Shown piece by piece: positions 48,290 through 60,357 of a stretch of 64,000 nt of DNA. Position numbers and translations under genes: made by a program. Source of the DNA: Cylicocyclus nassatus. Lineage: Eukaryota > Nematoda > Chromadorea > Rhabditida > Strongylidae. Location: the NCBI GenBank assembly GCA_958299035.1, contig CATQJL010000223.1:73790600-73854599 (forward strand), written 5' to 3'. The notes beneath the pieces were generated by a model. The model saw nothing but the letters and a program-made list of their open reading frames with translations. It was not told the origin of the DNA and ran no database searches. Position 1 is the first letter of the stretch. The number at the start of each line of letters is the position of its first letter.

Positions 48290-50254
48290 ATGGCAGATGA
48301 AGAACTCGCAAGTTACAAGCTGCAATTCCAGCAGGTAATTTTCTAGTTTGATGTACCTTAAGATTTGGATCCCGATGATGTCAATTTTTCTGTAAAATTA
48401 TGTATACATAATTACATAATTATAATAGTAACTTGTATACAAGTTACTTTCTGTGTCTGTTAAAGGTGGAAGCTGCCCTCCTTGGTGATCCAGACAATGA
48501 AGAGTTGAAAAAGCTCAAGGCAGATTTGGAAGAAGTGATAGCTCTGCAGGTATGTTGGTGGTTACTCAATACTTTATTGCCATACTTGCTGTTACACATA
48601 TTTTTCAGGTAGAATTGGCTAGTTCCTCAGCTTCCGGCTCGGCCAACGCTGCTCCTACGGTGCCACATCCAGTGAAGAAATTTGAGGTATGTAGGTATCA
48701 CTGAAAGTTTTTTGGAGCTGAATTTTTTTCTATTTCAGGTTGGTGATCGTGTTATGGCACCTCTACCTAATGGTAATCGTGCTGTTGCAGTGGTTGATTC
48801 ATTGACAGCCGCTGGAGTTGCTGTAATTTTCATCAGTGAGTTTTCTTCTCGATTCCCTTATGAAGCGGTTTGACTAGTCGGTTTTTGCCATTCTTGCGCC
48901 CAATTTTGACTGGATGTTTTGAGACGATAAGCTGTGTTTTGTCTTTGTCTCAGATGAATACAAAAGCGAAATCTCTTCGGTTGTCAAAACCATGATGTAT
49001 AGAATGCGAAGTCTTTTTTATGGCACGCCAGCTTTGATTATATCGAGAATTGGTGTCTCGGCAAATAAGTCCTATATTCCATCACTCGTGTTTGTGAATG
49101 TGCGGTATCTCCCTAGTGCTTCAAAGCCTCGGATGTTTTTTTTTGCTGGGAGGTAAAGAACGCTGTACCCTGGGTGGATCGCTTATTCGAAGAAATTAGT
49201 CTATTTGCTTTTTTTGAACACTGGGGCTGTATCGATTGTTGATCTAATCTTATAATCGTCTTAAAATGGGTTCGGATCTAACTTTTGAGGAACTTCCTTT
49301 GATTGATTATAGGATCCAAGCAGTTTATTTTGATTATTGAAAATTAACGGCGAATTGCTTGTGTTGTTCTAGGCAGCGGCCAGAAAACCATTGTGGATCC
49401 GTCCGATCTTACCGATGCGCCAGATGCCCACCGCAAGCAATATGTTTTCGACTCAGGTCGTAATGGTATTTCCAAAACCGCTTCGAACAAAAAGGAGTGG
49501 CTGGTAACTTTTACATTCTTTATTGAGGTCGTTGCTGTACGCGTAACCTAACGCTCCATTTCTCAATTTTGAACAGTGAACATTGAAATGTCTTATTTTC
49601 AGGCAGAACGGGAACGGCGGCGCTTGAGAGCGCAGAAAAAGGAGTTAAAACGCAAAGAGTTGGATGTAGCCAAAGAAAGTGAAAAGAATAATTGGCTAAA
49701 ATTCACAAATAAAGCCCTCAGTAAAGGAATAAAGGTGGGCATGATCTTTGTCTTTGCGCTGAACTTACCAATTGATTACACATTCGATTTGCACATGATT
49801 AATTTTTGCCCCATTGAAGGCCTTTAACGTTGCTGTACGCGTAACCTAGCGCTCCATTTCTCAATTTTCTTCTGTTACAGAATCCACGGTTAGTTGATGA
49901 GAGGCATAATCTCACCTATATGTCTGGTAATATTGGAATCCGCATCTTGCTGACATGGTCTTTTTATCATTTCCTTTTTGTGATATTTTTCCATTTCAGG
50001 GAATGAAGCGTGTTAGTGCAACAGGATCAGCACAAGATGGTCCCGCCGGAGGTCAGTATCTGTCTGCTCTACGCAGCCAATCTCTAATTCTGTTCTTCCT
50101 CTTTTTCTGTCCTTTTTTTTACATTTCCCCAGGAATTCTGTCTAGTTTCTTGAACTAAAATTTTTCAGGGATGAAGTCGCAAACGCTTGTCTCATCTCGA
50201 GCTAATCAGTTTGCCTTCAAATCGGCGCGTGGTTCGATGGACTCTCTGTTTTGA
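48290..50254 (+). CDS. smndc1: SMN-related splicing factor SMNDC1/SPF30
   Basis: A Tudor-domain protein needed for spliceosome assembly at the tri-snRNP step; nuclear. Eight exons join in phase to 234 aa (human 238): 48290-48334, 48466-48549, 48609-48686, 48739-48835, 49373-49503, 49603-49734, 50000-50051, 50169-50254. The N-terminus (MADEELASYKLQFQQ, then VEAALLGDPDNEELKKLK) matches the SPF30 start closely. Tudor region about 69-118; KKEW plus the basic helix RERRRLRAQKKELKRKE at about 155-175; NNWLKFTNKALSKG, matching human KWQQFNNRAYSK. The Tudor aromatic cage residues appear replaced. A poly(A) signal AATAAA lies at 50408-50413. Confidence 0.88.
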
Positions 50255-52884
50255 TGTTATTATCGCGTTGTTTTGTCAATTCCATTTACCTCAAATCGCA
50301 AAGTAGTCGCTCCTTTGAAAATAGCTACTTGTAAATTCCATTTTTGGTGTTTCATTATTTGAATAACAAGAAATTCTGATGTGTATCGTGCTAGTTGGCT
50401 GCATCACAATAAATGCAAGGAAAAAAGCACATGCTCGTAGCACACATGCACTCTTTGGTTTTCACTCGAAAATTCCATTTTCCGTGGCATTTTTTCCGCA
50501 CTTGGCTGAATTTCAACTAACAAAGGAAGGAAGGTTAGCGAAGTGGCCTTTCTGTATAAGATGTAAACTGACTTGAGAGTACGAAACGCTGACTCCAAAT
50601 ACACCTTCCTTATCTGCTGCCGGTCTCTAAGCAAGGAGATTTGAAGGTTGTTATGGGCGAGAATTCAATGCATGAACAGTGTAAAATCAGTTGTTGACAT
50701 TTCCTAGTGTTCCCGAATGGCAATGTGGGTGGATCTGTTTACATTCAAAATGTATTTTTTGCACAGAGTAATCCTAAAATCATTCGAGACGTAGGAATGT
50801 TACGACTGAATTTATCCTAGCTGCACATGCAGATTTCTGCTTATGCAGACCTTTGTAGCTCCTCGCCCAGGAACCCGCGGCACATAAAGAGGGTAGGTTT
50901 GGTCAGCATTTCATACCCTTCAAGACAGTACCCATTTCATATTTGGAAGGCTACTTCGGCCTTTCAAATATGAAACTTTAACCTAAAATAACCTTCCTTT
51001 CTTTGTGAGTGTTTTTGTAGGGTCTTAGAAAGAAAGTCAAGTTTTTTTTATGCAGTTTTGAATGTAATAAACGTCAAAATCTGAATTTTTGACGTATTAA
51101 AACAGCAACCTCCTATGGAAAATTCACACTTTGTTTTTTAACTCCATTAGTTTCAAGGAAAGAAAATCGCCAGGTCTCAGGCGATAAAATGGGAACCAGT
51201 GAACTTCTAAGTTACAGCTGCACGCGAGACTTTGTGATATGCCCGCAAAAATCGCAAAAATGTGTATTTGATCGCAACCTTTTTTTTACAGTAGGCGTCG
51301 ATTCAATGTGGTGATCGTTATGCTTGGAATGGTGTGTCAAAATGAAGACGACTGAATGGTGTGACAATACTCAGACAGTATTAAACAACAGTATTCAATT
51401 TGGCTCACTTCATGCAGAAAAAGACGTCGAGCATTTGGATGTACCATTTTAGGGGAGGCGATTTAGAAAATGGACCATTTGGGGGGGGGGGGGAGAAGAC
51501 TGATCAAAGCTTTTGAAAAATCCTTTCGCGCGTGGAATACGAAATCCGGCTTGTATAGTAGTCTCAGTGGTTTTATACGCAACCTCCGTATATGTGCTCT
51601 CAAGTTTTTATCATGCCTGAGAGAATCCTGATGGGATAGTTGCTAAGCAAATCTCTTTGACTTACATGTGCTGATGCCTGAAATGAGGTACTGCAAAGCC
51701 AGTAAACTAATCGGTTTTGTAGACATTGTCTTTGCAACAAAAATTACATCTCTTAAGAAGGATCACTTTCGAACTTAGCAGCATGCAGAAATTCTCCGCA
51801 TGTGCTTGAGGACTTTTTTCACAATGTAATAATTAGGAAGACACCCAGTGTCACCGGTAATGTCAAAAAGTTTACTCGGATTGCCTTCGGTACAAAAGAT
51901 TATTGTATTAGGTCGTAACTTAAGTTTTGAGACACTTTTTCATTTTTTTCTAAAAACTCTAGCAACTTTGACTAGTCCAGTATTTGGCACATATGAGCAG
52001 TGGACAAAAGAGTATCTATTGGCATCATTTCCACCATACAGGTATGGGTTGCGTAAATATAAAGGCAAATCCGTGACGGCACTCAAATCTCCATTTTTTC
52101 TTTTGCCTTTTAAAAATATTTAATTCTTATTTTTTACGTTCTGAGATTTTTGTCGGATCAATAGGGACATTAGTCTAATATGAGGGAAGATTGGGAGTCT
52201 TTGCCAAAAATAATTCAGAAAAATCTCAAAAAGTTCAAAAATTGGATTTTCCATGTGTGGCATGCCTGTATTAAAAAGTTAATGCCCTTAACTCTGGAAA
52301 TGAGAGAAAATCTTTGGAGAAAGTATAGAGGTTTTTTCCTTCAAGTGCAACAAAACTTATATTACAACCTAATAGTAAAATTAAAATGTTGTTGAAGTTA
52401 TTTAATCCGCGTTGAAATCTCGATTATGAACACAATTCCGTTGTTAGGTAACCGCTGATTTATTATTAATCCATTAATTACGGTAGGTGGCGACGGCAAT
52501 GTTATTGCTTCGACGCTTTCGGCATCGTCAGTCGCCAGAGGATTACGGTAAGTACATTTCATCCAAGTTTCGTTTGGGTATTGTTAGAATTTTTTATTTT
52601 TTCATATTATGCTTGATACCAACCCCTCATTTCCCTTGGGAAATTTCTTCAAAAAAGAAACGTGGAGAGATCTTGTATCTTCTGGATAGTTTGCTGTCAG
52701 TAAATGAAGATAGCTTACTGCAGTGAGAGAAAACGTAGTTTTGTAAATTGTATTAGCTTGTTCCATATGTAGCGAGGTATTCAAGCTTTTAAAAACTTAA
52801 AATTCCGTAAAAGGGAATATTGAAGCGTGAAACATTTACGTTCACAATCTCATTTGTCATTTTAAGAATCGCATCCTAAACTTT
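50255..52884. other. Intergenic and 5' region of the bHLH gene, no further gene supported
   Basis: 50255-50413 is probably the splicing-factor 3' UTR. A run of 14 G lies at about 51481-51494. A candidate 5' exon (52486-52546, acceptor TACGGTAG, donor GTAAGT) could join the bHLH gene in phase and read ...CFDAFGIVSRQRIT, but its own start was not found, so it may be 5' UTR. Frames at 51848 and 52180 lack splice support. Confidence 0.4.
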
Positions 52885-55800
52885 ATGATCGACGACAAGT
52901 TTGCTAACGCAGACCGCTTTACCATTCAGCGACAGATCAACCCACAATATGGTAAGCTTAGCCTACTCTGAGTATAACATTGCCCAGTTGAGTTTGGTTA
53001 GATGAATCGAGTGATGCTGAGCGACGGTCAGAGCCGAAACGTTGGCAGAAACAGCCTACCATTGTAGCAAAGCGGAATGCTCGTGAACGGACAAGGGTTC
53101 ATACGGTGAATCAGGTAAGGCATAAGTACGAACAAAGCGAAGAAATCGCAAACGATGGTCCTCATAACAAATTCGTAAACTAGTAAGCTAAAAGCATCAG
53201 GCCACTCCGAAATTTTTCCTTTTTTCATTTTCCATGTTTCTCCTCACAAAGGATTGGAAGAAATAAATACTTGTGAAAGTGGAGGATGCAGCCTTTGAAT
53301 TTGTACAGAGTGTCCCAAAAAGATGTGCACGCTGTTTGGTCGTTAATAACTCTCTTGCTTTCATGTCTATTGCCGAGCTTGAGGTACCATTCTGTAGAGC
53401 AAGGATAAACTTAGATTTACAGTATTAAGCAAAACTCCAATTTAGGATTACGGTATGATCTTTCAGCATACAGCATCACTGGAATAAGCCTTTTGGTGAA
53501 ATAATTCCAAAAAAATCTGAAAAATTGTGTAGCAAGTTTTTCAGGCGTGCTGATTTCACTACATAACTTTCCATCAGTTTTTCGAGCTTTCTTGATGGCG
53601 TATTCACATTTCTGCTAAACATTGGAAAATCAGTTGTTACCCTAAATCTGGAATAACTTTATGAAAGAAACAGTGTAGTGACGTGCAGTTTTCATATTTA
53701 GATTCAGCGACTACGATTAACCCAGTTCAAGAGTTTTTGGCTTATTTGGCTTTTTTCTGAGACAAAAATACAGCTTTCCATTGCTTAAAATCCTCCTCGA
53801 AATTCCCACCGTAATCTTCAGTAATGAAAAGCGGCTGATAAGTCTCTCCATACTGTAAATCTAAGTTTATCCTCGCTCTACAGAATGGCACCTCAAGCTC
53901 GGCAAAAGACATGAAAGCAAGAGAGTCATTAACCATCAAACAGTGAGCACATCTTTTTGGAACACTCTGTATTTTAAAATTCCCAACTTGTACAAAAAAC
54001 TTGTTAAGTTTCACCATTCAAATATTCGTATTTTTCAAACAATTAGGTTGTAATGCAGCAGAACGAGTTGTGAAAGTCACACCTGATCTGATGGGAATGA
54101 TAATCCTTAGCGACTGCCAATATCAAAGTCTGTAACTTTATAAATTTACATTCACCCAAAGATTATCGCAAATTAAGACTTCCACAAAAATCACATTTAT
54201 AAAATTAATAAAAAAGTTTTTGAATTTTGAAGATGTTAGCGAAAGGAGTAAACTCCTGCTTTATTGATGCTGAACTATGCTCATTTGATGATTATTGCTG
54301 GCTGCAGAACTTGATATATTAGGTTGTCCCGAAAGTTTTGTCGTTTTTTTTTCATCGCTCACCAAACCTCACAGAACACCAATCCATGGACGGCTTAGGT
54401 GTCATTCTATTCATTTTTGTATCCTCTTTCTTATACCTATGTTTGTTCTCTGATCTACCCCGTCTTTACGATGTTATCGCCATGGCTTTCTGAGCACCTC
54501 AGCAGTAGCGCCAAAAATTTCCTGAATTTTCAAAATTTTTATCGTGATAATTTCAATGAGCGCTGGTGATTGTTATGTAGGGCAAACCTTTGGCTACATT
54601 GCACTTACTTTAGATTACGTGGGCCACGTTTATAAAGTTCGTAATAATTATTTATTTGAGAAAAACCGCGGCTTTTTGAACACGTTTTATCACGTAAAAT
54701 TACCGAAAATTCCAAAAAGCTGATTTTTGAAGCAAATCAAACTTGGTTATGTTGCATAAATGATTTTAAATAACGAACAAGTTTGAATTCGCAAAAACTC
54801 AAAAGCTTTCATGCTTTTGCTGCAATTGCGCGTTTCATGACTTTGCTAAAAACCAGGGCCTCCGGAGAAATAATTTTTTTGAAGTCAAAATCAGCAGATT
54901 AGGAGAATCTAAAAATATGTACATGTAGCCCGAGAGTTGCTCTATTTGACCGATACTTAGTCTTTTTCGGAACTTTGTAATGAAATTTTTGAAAATTAGC
55001 TCAACTTTGAGCAGGTAAAATTGACAAGTGGAGAATTTTGGCAATTATCAAAAAAAGCATATAAGATTATGGTATGAAAGTGTATCCATTAGAAAGAGAA
55101 GGAAAAGCGGCATCGAATGCATGTTGAAACTCATTCAAATCTTCATTGAGCGTGGTTTTACAGTGGTTTGAAAAAACCGACAAAACTTTCGGGACAACCT
55201 AATATAACATGAAAACATGAGTGGACCTTAAAGAAGGATAAAAATGACGCACTTCGAATTTTTGCAATTAATTTGTAAGGCCTAACAAACGTTCTGGTTT
55301 TGAATTTGGTCGCTCAAGAGAATAGACAATGCTGCATTGAGTGCATCTTGGAGCTTCTTCTGATTGCTTTGCTGCGATTTCGGCTTCTTCTTGAACAATG
55401 TAAAAAACAAAATTTTGGGTGGCTTAATAAAAGTTCAAAATGTTCAAAGTCCTGAATCCGGATAGAAAAGAATGATATATAATCTCAAAAGAGCGTTTTC
55501 CCTCTTACAATTAGTTCCAATTGTATTTTCTAACTGTCCTATTTGGTCTTCCTGAAAAATATATCGCTCAAAATATAATAGGAAAACTTTTCTCACACTT
55601 CCCATCGCACCTAAAAAATGGAAAATACTTCCAGGCTACATTTCTGACCGGCTTCAGCAGAAAAAAGCAAGAAAGAAGTCATAGAGCAATTCACCAAGTT
55701 AATGAGCAGTAATGTGTTTGGCGGAAGTCGGGAGGATTTTTGTGAAAGACGAAAATCAAGTATAATCGTATAAAAGCAAGAAAGTGGCATTTGCAATAAC

Positions 55801-56899
55801 ATTCGTCATTCTGGACCTACGGTACTGATTACGAAGGTTCTCCCAATCGTATTACTAGGCTTCATTTTGACAGCTTTTGCGAAAGCAGGTCAGAGACGTA
55901 TCTTTTCTTTTATGAACCCTTTCAAAAAATGCACGATCTACTGCTGAAAAAGTGGTAATGCCATGAGTAGAAATGAGAAGAAATATCCTTATGAAAAATT
56001 TCCTTATGTAACAAAACTGGAAAAATCAGCATTCTAAACTGCCATTAAAGAATATTCTTTATCTTCGTAAAAAATGTCTTCATGGAACAAAGCTGGAAAA
56101 ATCAATAATCTAAGCAGCCAATTAAAAAATGTCTTTTTCTGTTTGTATTCTTGAGATTGCTGCTTTATGGTTATTGGCTAAAATACCATTCGAGCTACTC
56201 CAAGCCTTTACTGTTATATGCAGTCAATCGATTAAAAACCAAAGAAGCGTCTAGATTTCCAGAATCTATCAGAATTCTCTCAAATCCGCACAGTTTTTCA
56301 TTTGAGGCTTTCGTCACATTGAAATATCACCTGCCGTCATTACGCAGTCATACAAAGCGTGTATCCAAGTTGAAAATTCTCAACGCTGCTATCCGATATA
56401 TCGACTCACTAGTGGACCTATTAAAAGTGAGATTTTATTTGATTTTTGTGAAAAGAAATTTTTGTCATTGATTCTCCAGACTTGCGACGCGAATGCCTCT
56501 CTCACAACGTTTCCAAGCGAAAGACGTCATCGTCACGCTCTTGCAGGTATGATTATGGTTGAATTATTGACGCAGGGGACGTTATTACGGACTTCTGCGT
56601 TCAAATTACCCGGGCATACTCTCACTGTCTGCGTCTCTCCTGCGAACTCTTACGGAGGAGACGCAAAAGACCGCAATGATGTCCATTCTATATGCCAGAA
56701 AGTGCCGTGGATATTGCGCAGACGATCTCTTGTTGAATGTCAACTTTTTTCAGATCGCTCTCTGGTTCAACATCAGTCCATTCCTTACATGCAGACTTTA
56801 CTGGATTATCCACCGTATATATGCAATCAGCCTCCAAATGCGCAAGGCTTTATGAACAATCAAGCGCCCTTCATTTTCCCTCCTGGTTATTCTCAGTAA
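52885..56899 (+). CDS. Basic helix-loop-helix transcription factor (class II)
   Basis: Binds E-box DNA as a dimer in the nucleus. Exons in phase: 52885-52951 (coding part of an exon beginning at 52867), 53002-53114, 56307-56426, 56480-56899, giving 239 aa. Basic region about 47-60 reads RNARERTRVHTVNQ, with the E-box-reading RER. Helix 1 begins AFVTLKYHLPSL, the loop holds RSHTKRVSK, and helix 2 is LKILNAAIRYIDSLVDLL. The motif is split by a 3.2-kb intron after VNQ, as expected for one continuous HLH. The C-terminal 140 aa are low complexity, with PPYICNQPPNAQG near the end. The start was set at the first in-frame ATG; translation could begin upstream. HLH-10-like factors are possible relatives, not certain. 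AATAAA overlaps the stop at 56899-56904. Confidence 0.82.
53306..53969. mobile_element. Mariner-type foldback element 1 in the bHLH intron
   Basis: Ends CAGAGTGTCCCAAAAAGATG and a near inverse (CATCTTTTTGGAACACTCTG), with TA on both sides. Arms of about 130 bases share TTGCTTTCATGTCT and TACCATTCTGTAGAGC-like blocks. The 91-codon minus-strand frame inside lies in an arm and is not a transposase. Confidence 0.75.
54319..55202. mobile_element. Mariner-type element 2 in the bHLH intron
   Basis: Ends TTAGGTTGTCCCGAAAGTTT and inverse, TA on both sides (54317-54318 and 55203-55204). The ends resemble those of the element at 5166-6186 (TTAGGTCATTCCGAAAG), so both may be moved by one mariner-family transposase. 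No transposase frame in its 884 bp. Confidence 0.8.
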
Positions 56900-57290
56900 A
56901 TAAATGTTCATGCTCTTGATTATGTATTGTTTAATATTGTATATAGTCCTTACAAAGCAAAAACAAAGAAGAAAAGCAAAGATGAGTTTGAAAGGAAAAC
57001 CGCTTTCTAGTAATTTCCATGTTCTGTAATCATTGAAACCTGGTCATGTTCGTAAGTGTTGAATATTGCTGTGCCGAACAGGTTGCTAGGTGGTCCTTTT
57101 ATTGTCAGTACTCTTCGGCCTTACGTTTCGACGCTTTCGTCTTCATCAGAGGCCTGGAATGGTTTAAAGCTTTGTCCTTAACTTCAGCCTCCAACTCCAA
57201 CAGCCCTTGCCGTTCTCGGCTCTTCCCTCAATCTAGTGCTACAAGAATCGTGATGGCAAAAGACATATCAGGGAACCACAGCTTCGTTAA

Positions 57291-57533
57291 AGGCAGTGCG
57301 TCGGCAGAATGAGACCCGTGGCAAAAGGTCACAGGGTAGGAGCCCCCGTAATGGAACCTACGGGCCAAAGTTCGGTTCGGAGAGGACAGGAGATGAGCCC
57401 TTCTTTCGCTTTGAAATTTCGGGGGTTAGAAGCGGCAGAGAAAGATCGAACTTTGGCCCATAGGTTCCATTTTGGGGGCTCCTACCCTGTGGCCTTGTTT
57501 TGCCACGGGTCTCATTCTGCCGACGCACTACCT
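57291..57533. mobile_element. TTAA-flanked palindromic MITE (243 bp)
   Basis: Ends AGGCAGTGCGTCGGCAGAAT and a near inverse, TTAA on both sides (57287-57290 and 57534-57537). Palindromic throughout. It is present only in the left half of the Penelope foldback, so it came after the fold formed. Confidence 0.8.
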
Positions 57534-57726
57534 TTAAATGTCCGTACCATATATAAATGTTCACGGCGGACGACTGAGCTATACTGAGCGGATGTCACAT
57601 AAACAGTTATGGCTCACATAATGATGAAACGGAGTGAGCACTCGTGTTTGATGTTCATTTCTGGACTCTTTGCAGAAATTCAGAACGATTCCAAGGCTTT
57701 CTTAGCCGAGATCTCCTTTTCAAGTG

Positions 57727-57924
57727 TTAGAGTTGTAACCTTGATATTAAAGTCATCTCCACCATGCAATTCGTGCCTGTGTCTGCCAAGCGGCGAAGCC
57801 AAGTTCGCCTTTTATCTGACAAACGCTCTTTGATGCGAATGCCGAGTGTTTTTCCTGTTTCCCCAATGTAGCGGCCATTACAAGCTGTCACACCACTCCC
57901 ACCTTCGCACGAAATTAAATTCAA
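57727..57924 (-). pseudogene. GIY-YIG endonuclease fragment of a Penelope-like element
   Basis: The minus-strand frame contains CNGRYIGETGKTLGIRIKE, the N-terminal GIY-YIG motif with the following Arg-rich helix. It runs about 65 codons and then loses similarity. An inverted, more damaged copy starts at about 57925 on the plus strand (RYIGETGR). Both lack the rest of the element. Confidence 0.65.
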
Positions 57925-58785
57925 TGCACGCTATATTGGAGAAACAGGAAGAACACATCTGAAAAATGCTCTTTAATGCGAACGCATTAAAGAGCATTTT
58001 TCAGATAAAAGGCGAATTTGGCTTCGCCGCTTGGCAGACAGACACAGGCACGAATTGCATGGTGAAGACAACTTTAATATCAAAGTTACAACTCTAACAC
58101 ATGAAAAAGAGATCTCGGCTAGGAAAGCATTGGAATCGTTCTGAATTTCAGCAATGAGTCCAGAAATGAACATCAAACACGAGTTATCCATAACCGCTGA
58201 TTTCCTTCCGTTTTCCTTATTATGTGAGCTAAACTGTTTATGTGACATCCGCCCAGTATAGCTCAGTCGTCCATCGCGAACATCTACATCCGGTACGGAA
58301 ATTAACGAAGCTGTGGTTTCCTGGTATGTCTTTTGCTATCACAACTCTTGTAGCACTAGATTGGGGGAAGAGCCGAGAAATGGCAAGGGCTGATGGAACC
58401 GTTTGATGGGCTGGAGTTAGGGATGAAGCTTTGAACCATTCCAGGCCTCTGATGAAGACGAAAGCGTCGAAACGTAAGGCCGAAGAGTACTGACGATAAA
58501 AGGACCACCTAACAGCCTGCTCGGCACAACATTATTCGACACTGAAAACCTTCTTATAATTCAGCAAATTCATCAGCAAATAAGTGAATCAGAACAAGCA
58601 GATTCTGCTTTAATACGAACTCCTTTACAATATTTTCTTTAAAATAGCAGTTAAAGGCTATTACCAACCAATGAGGTGCAAAAATTTGAAAAAAGGCTTT
58701 CAATACTGTCTCGTGCTTCATTCATTCTCTCTATTTGATTCAAATTAGGTATAAATAGGACTCAAGTTGCACCGGATTGTTAATA

Positions 58786-60357
58786 ATGATTCATTTCTAT
58801 TGCCTTGTTCTCTTCACCATGCTATCCATTCGCAGGTAAGTATACTTATACTTGAGCAAGCAATAATTCATTGTAGAGTTCTCCACTCCCAATGTAATGC
58901 TTAGGTCTCGCGCTGGCCCTCCCGGAGTTGCAGCTCAAGTACCTTTTCCTTCTTTCGAAAAACATGAAGAGAGTTTGTCAGGTGCAGCTACTAAAGCTTT
59001 CGAAATTTTGGAGTAAGGGGATGTAGTGATTTTCTCATACTCAATCAGAGCCAAGATCACATAAAAGATGTATCGTGATTTTGAGACATGCGTGCTCAAA
59101 TAACAAAAAGAGTAATTGGCGTTCATTCGTGAGCATGCCCCAAATGGTAAGTTGGTACGAGAGTAATCGAATGGATTCTGGTAACGGGCTGGCCCAGTTT
59201 GTCCCCTCAGATGCTCCAAAAATTAATCAGCTCCAGCAAAGCGGTTTTTTGACATGCTGTTTCCGAAAACGCTGGTCTCGCTTAAACCTTGAAATTTTTT
59301 TGGTCTAAACGTTTTTCATGAATTTCACTGCAAATTTGATAAAATTGGAAAATAAACAAAAAAAAACAAACGAAAATTCTGCTACATTCAAAATAATTGA
59401 GATAATCCAAATCAGATTATTTTCGTTCCATTGGTATTTCATAACCCTTGAATTTTGAAAATTTTTGCGAGAAAATTTTTGAGAACAAGTCTAAAATTTG
59501 AGGGGAAAGAACTGCAAATTTTTAAGCAAAACCACCATCATATTCGGGAACAACGTGACTGAATATCCCTGAATACAAATTCTTACCTTCATTGGATTAA
59601 AATCACTACTGAACTTTGAATTCGAATCTCGGCAATTCCTATTTTTGTAAGCTCTAGGATGATGGCGGAGTTACCGTTAGTAGAAGCAGCTCGTTTTCTT
59701 CGGGGCAAATTGAGTGCAAATTAGCCTTTCAATCATATCTACTAAGAAAATTCAATGGATCTGATGATTCCATTTGAATTATATGAATATATGGCAATTC
59801 CGTAAACTAAATACAGAGAATTGCAGTGAAGAATTCTCCGATTCTTCCTACTTTCTGCGGCCGAACACGGTTATTGGGGACTTTCCCGGGAGGCGGTCGT
59901 AGCTGGCATAAGCAAAAACAGCGTAAAATAGGTTTTGACGGATTTTAAAATACAGTGATTTATAGAAAGATTGTATGTGTTCGGACTGAGAGTGTACATT
60001 TAGCCTCAACAGTCGTCACACATGAGATGACAGCACCAATTCCGCCTATGATGCCTGCTCCTTCAAAGAACGTGTATCAACATCGTTTTGAAACGTTGTT
60101 TGATATCGATGGTGAAATTGCTACAGGTAAGCTCCTTACATTCACAGAGATTTCTCGAATAATTTGCTTTAGAATATGAAAATAATGCACCAACATTTTC
60201 CCAAGTAAAGGAACATAGCTCCGGAAATATGCATCTTCCTCATGGAGATCTCCAAAGTCCTTATCTTCCCGCTTACTATAGTCATTTGCCATGGCAAGGC
60301 AGCATCCATCGCCAAACCGACACATACACGAGGACATTTGAAGGAACAGAAAGATGA
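58786..60357 (+). CDS. Predicted small secreted protein, unknown family, model incomplete
   Basis: Exon 1 (58786-58835) encodes a signal-peptide-like start, MIHFYCLVLFTMLSIR. Exon 2 (58905-59012 or to the TAA at 59016) continues in phase with RSRAGPPGVAAQVPFPSFE. It either ends at once (53 aa) or is spliced at GA/GTAAGG. Two later exons join each other in phase: 60004-60126 (THEMTAPIPPMMPAPSKN, then FDIDGEIAT) and 60173-60357 (ending RTFEGTER and TGA). The phase between exon 2 and 60004 does not fit without another exon. Candidates lie at about 59050-59145 (before GTAAGT) and 59205-59240. It may be one secreted protein or two short genes. Confidence 0.45.

Larger units (their letters stand above)
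57046..58548. mobile_element. Penelope-like element remnants as a 1.5-kb foldback
   Basis: Left and right halves are inverted copies. CGTCGAAACGTAAGGCCGAAG near the right end pairs with its complement near 57115-57140. GGCACGAATTGCATGGTG (58050) pairs with CACCATGCAATTCGTGCC (57761). The fold centre is about 57950. Each half holds part of a GIY-YIG endonuclease frame, the domain typical of Penelope-like retroelements. The left half is interrupted by the MITE at 57291-57533. Neither half has a reverse transcriptase. Confidence 0.65.

Noticed and set aside
51481..51494. Run of 14 G, possible G-quadruplex or assembly junction
   Set aside because: A single homopolymer without repeated G-tracts or flanking structure; several similar runs occur in the window.
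53020..53060. CTGAGCGACGG...GCCGAAACGTTGGC inside the bHLH exon, similar to the hammerhead-like motif
   Set aside because: The core reads CTGAGCGA rather than CTGANGA, there are no repeat arms, and the bases are explained as coding sequence in frame.
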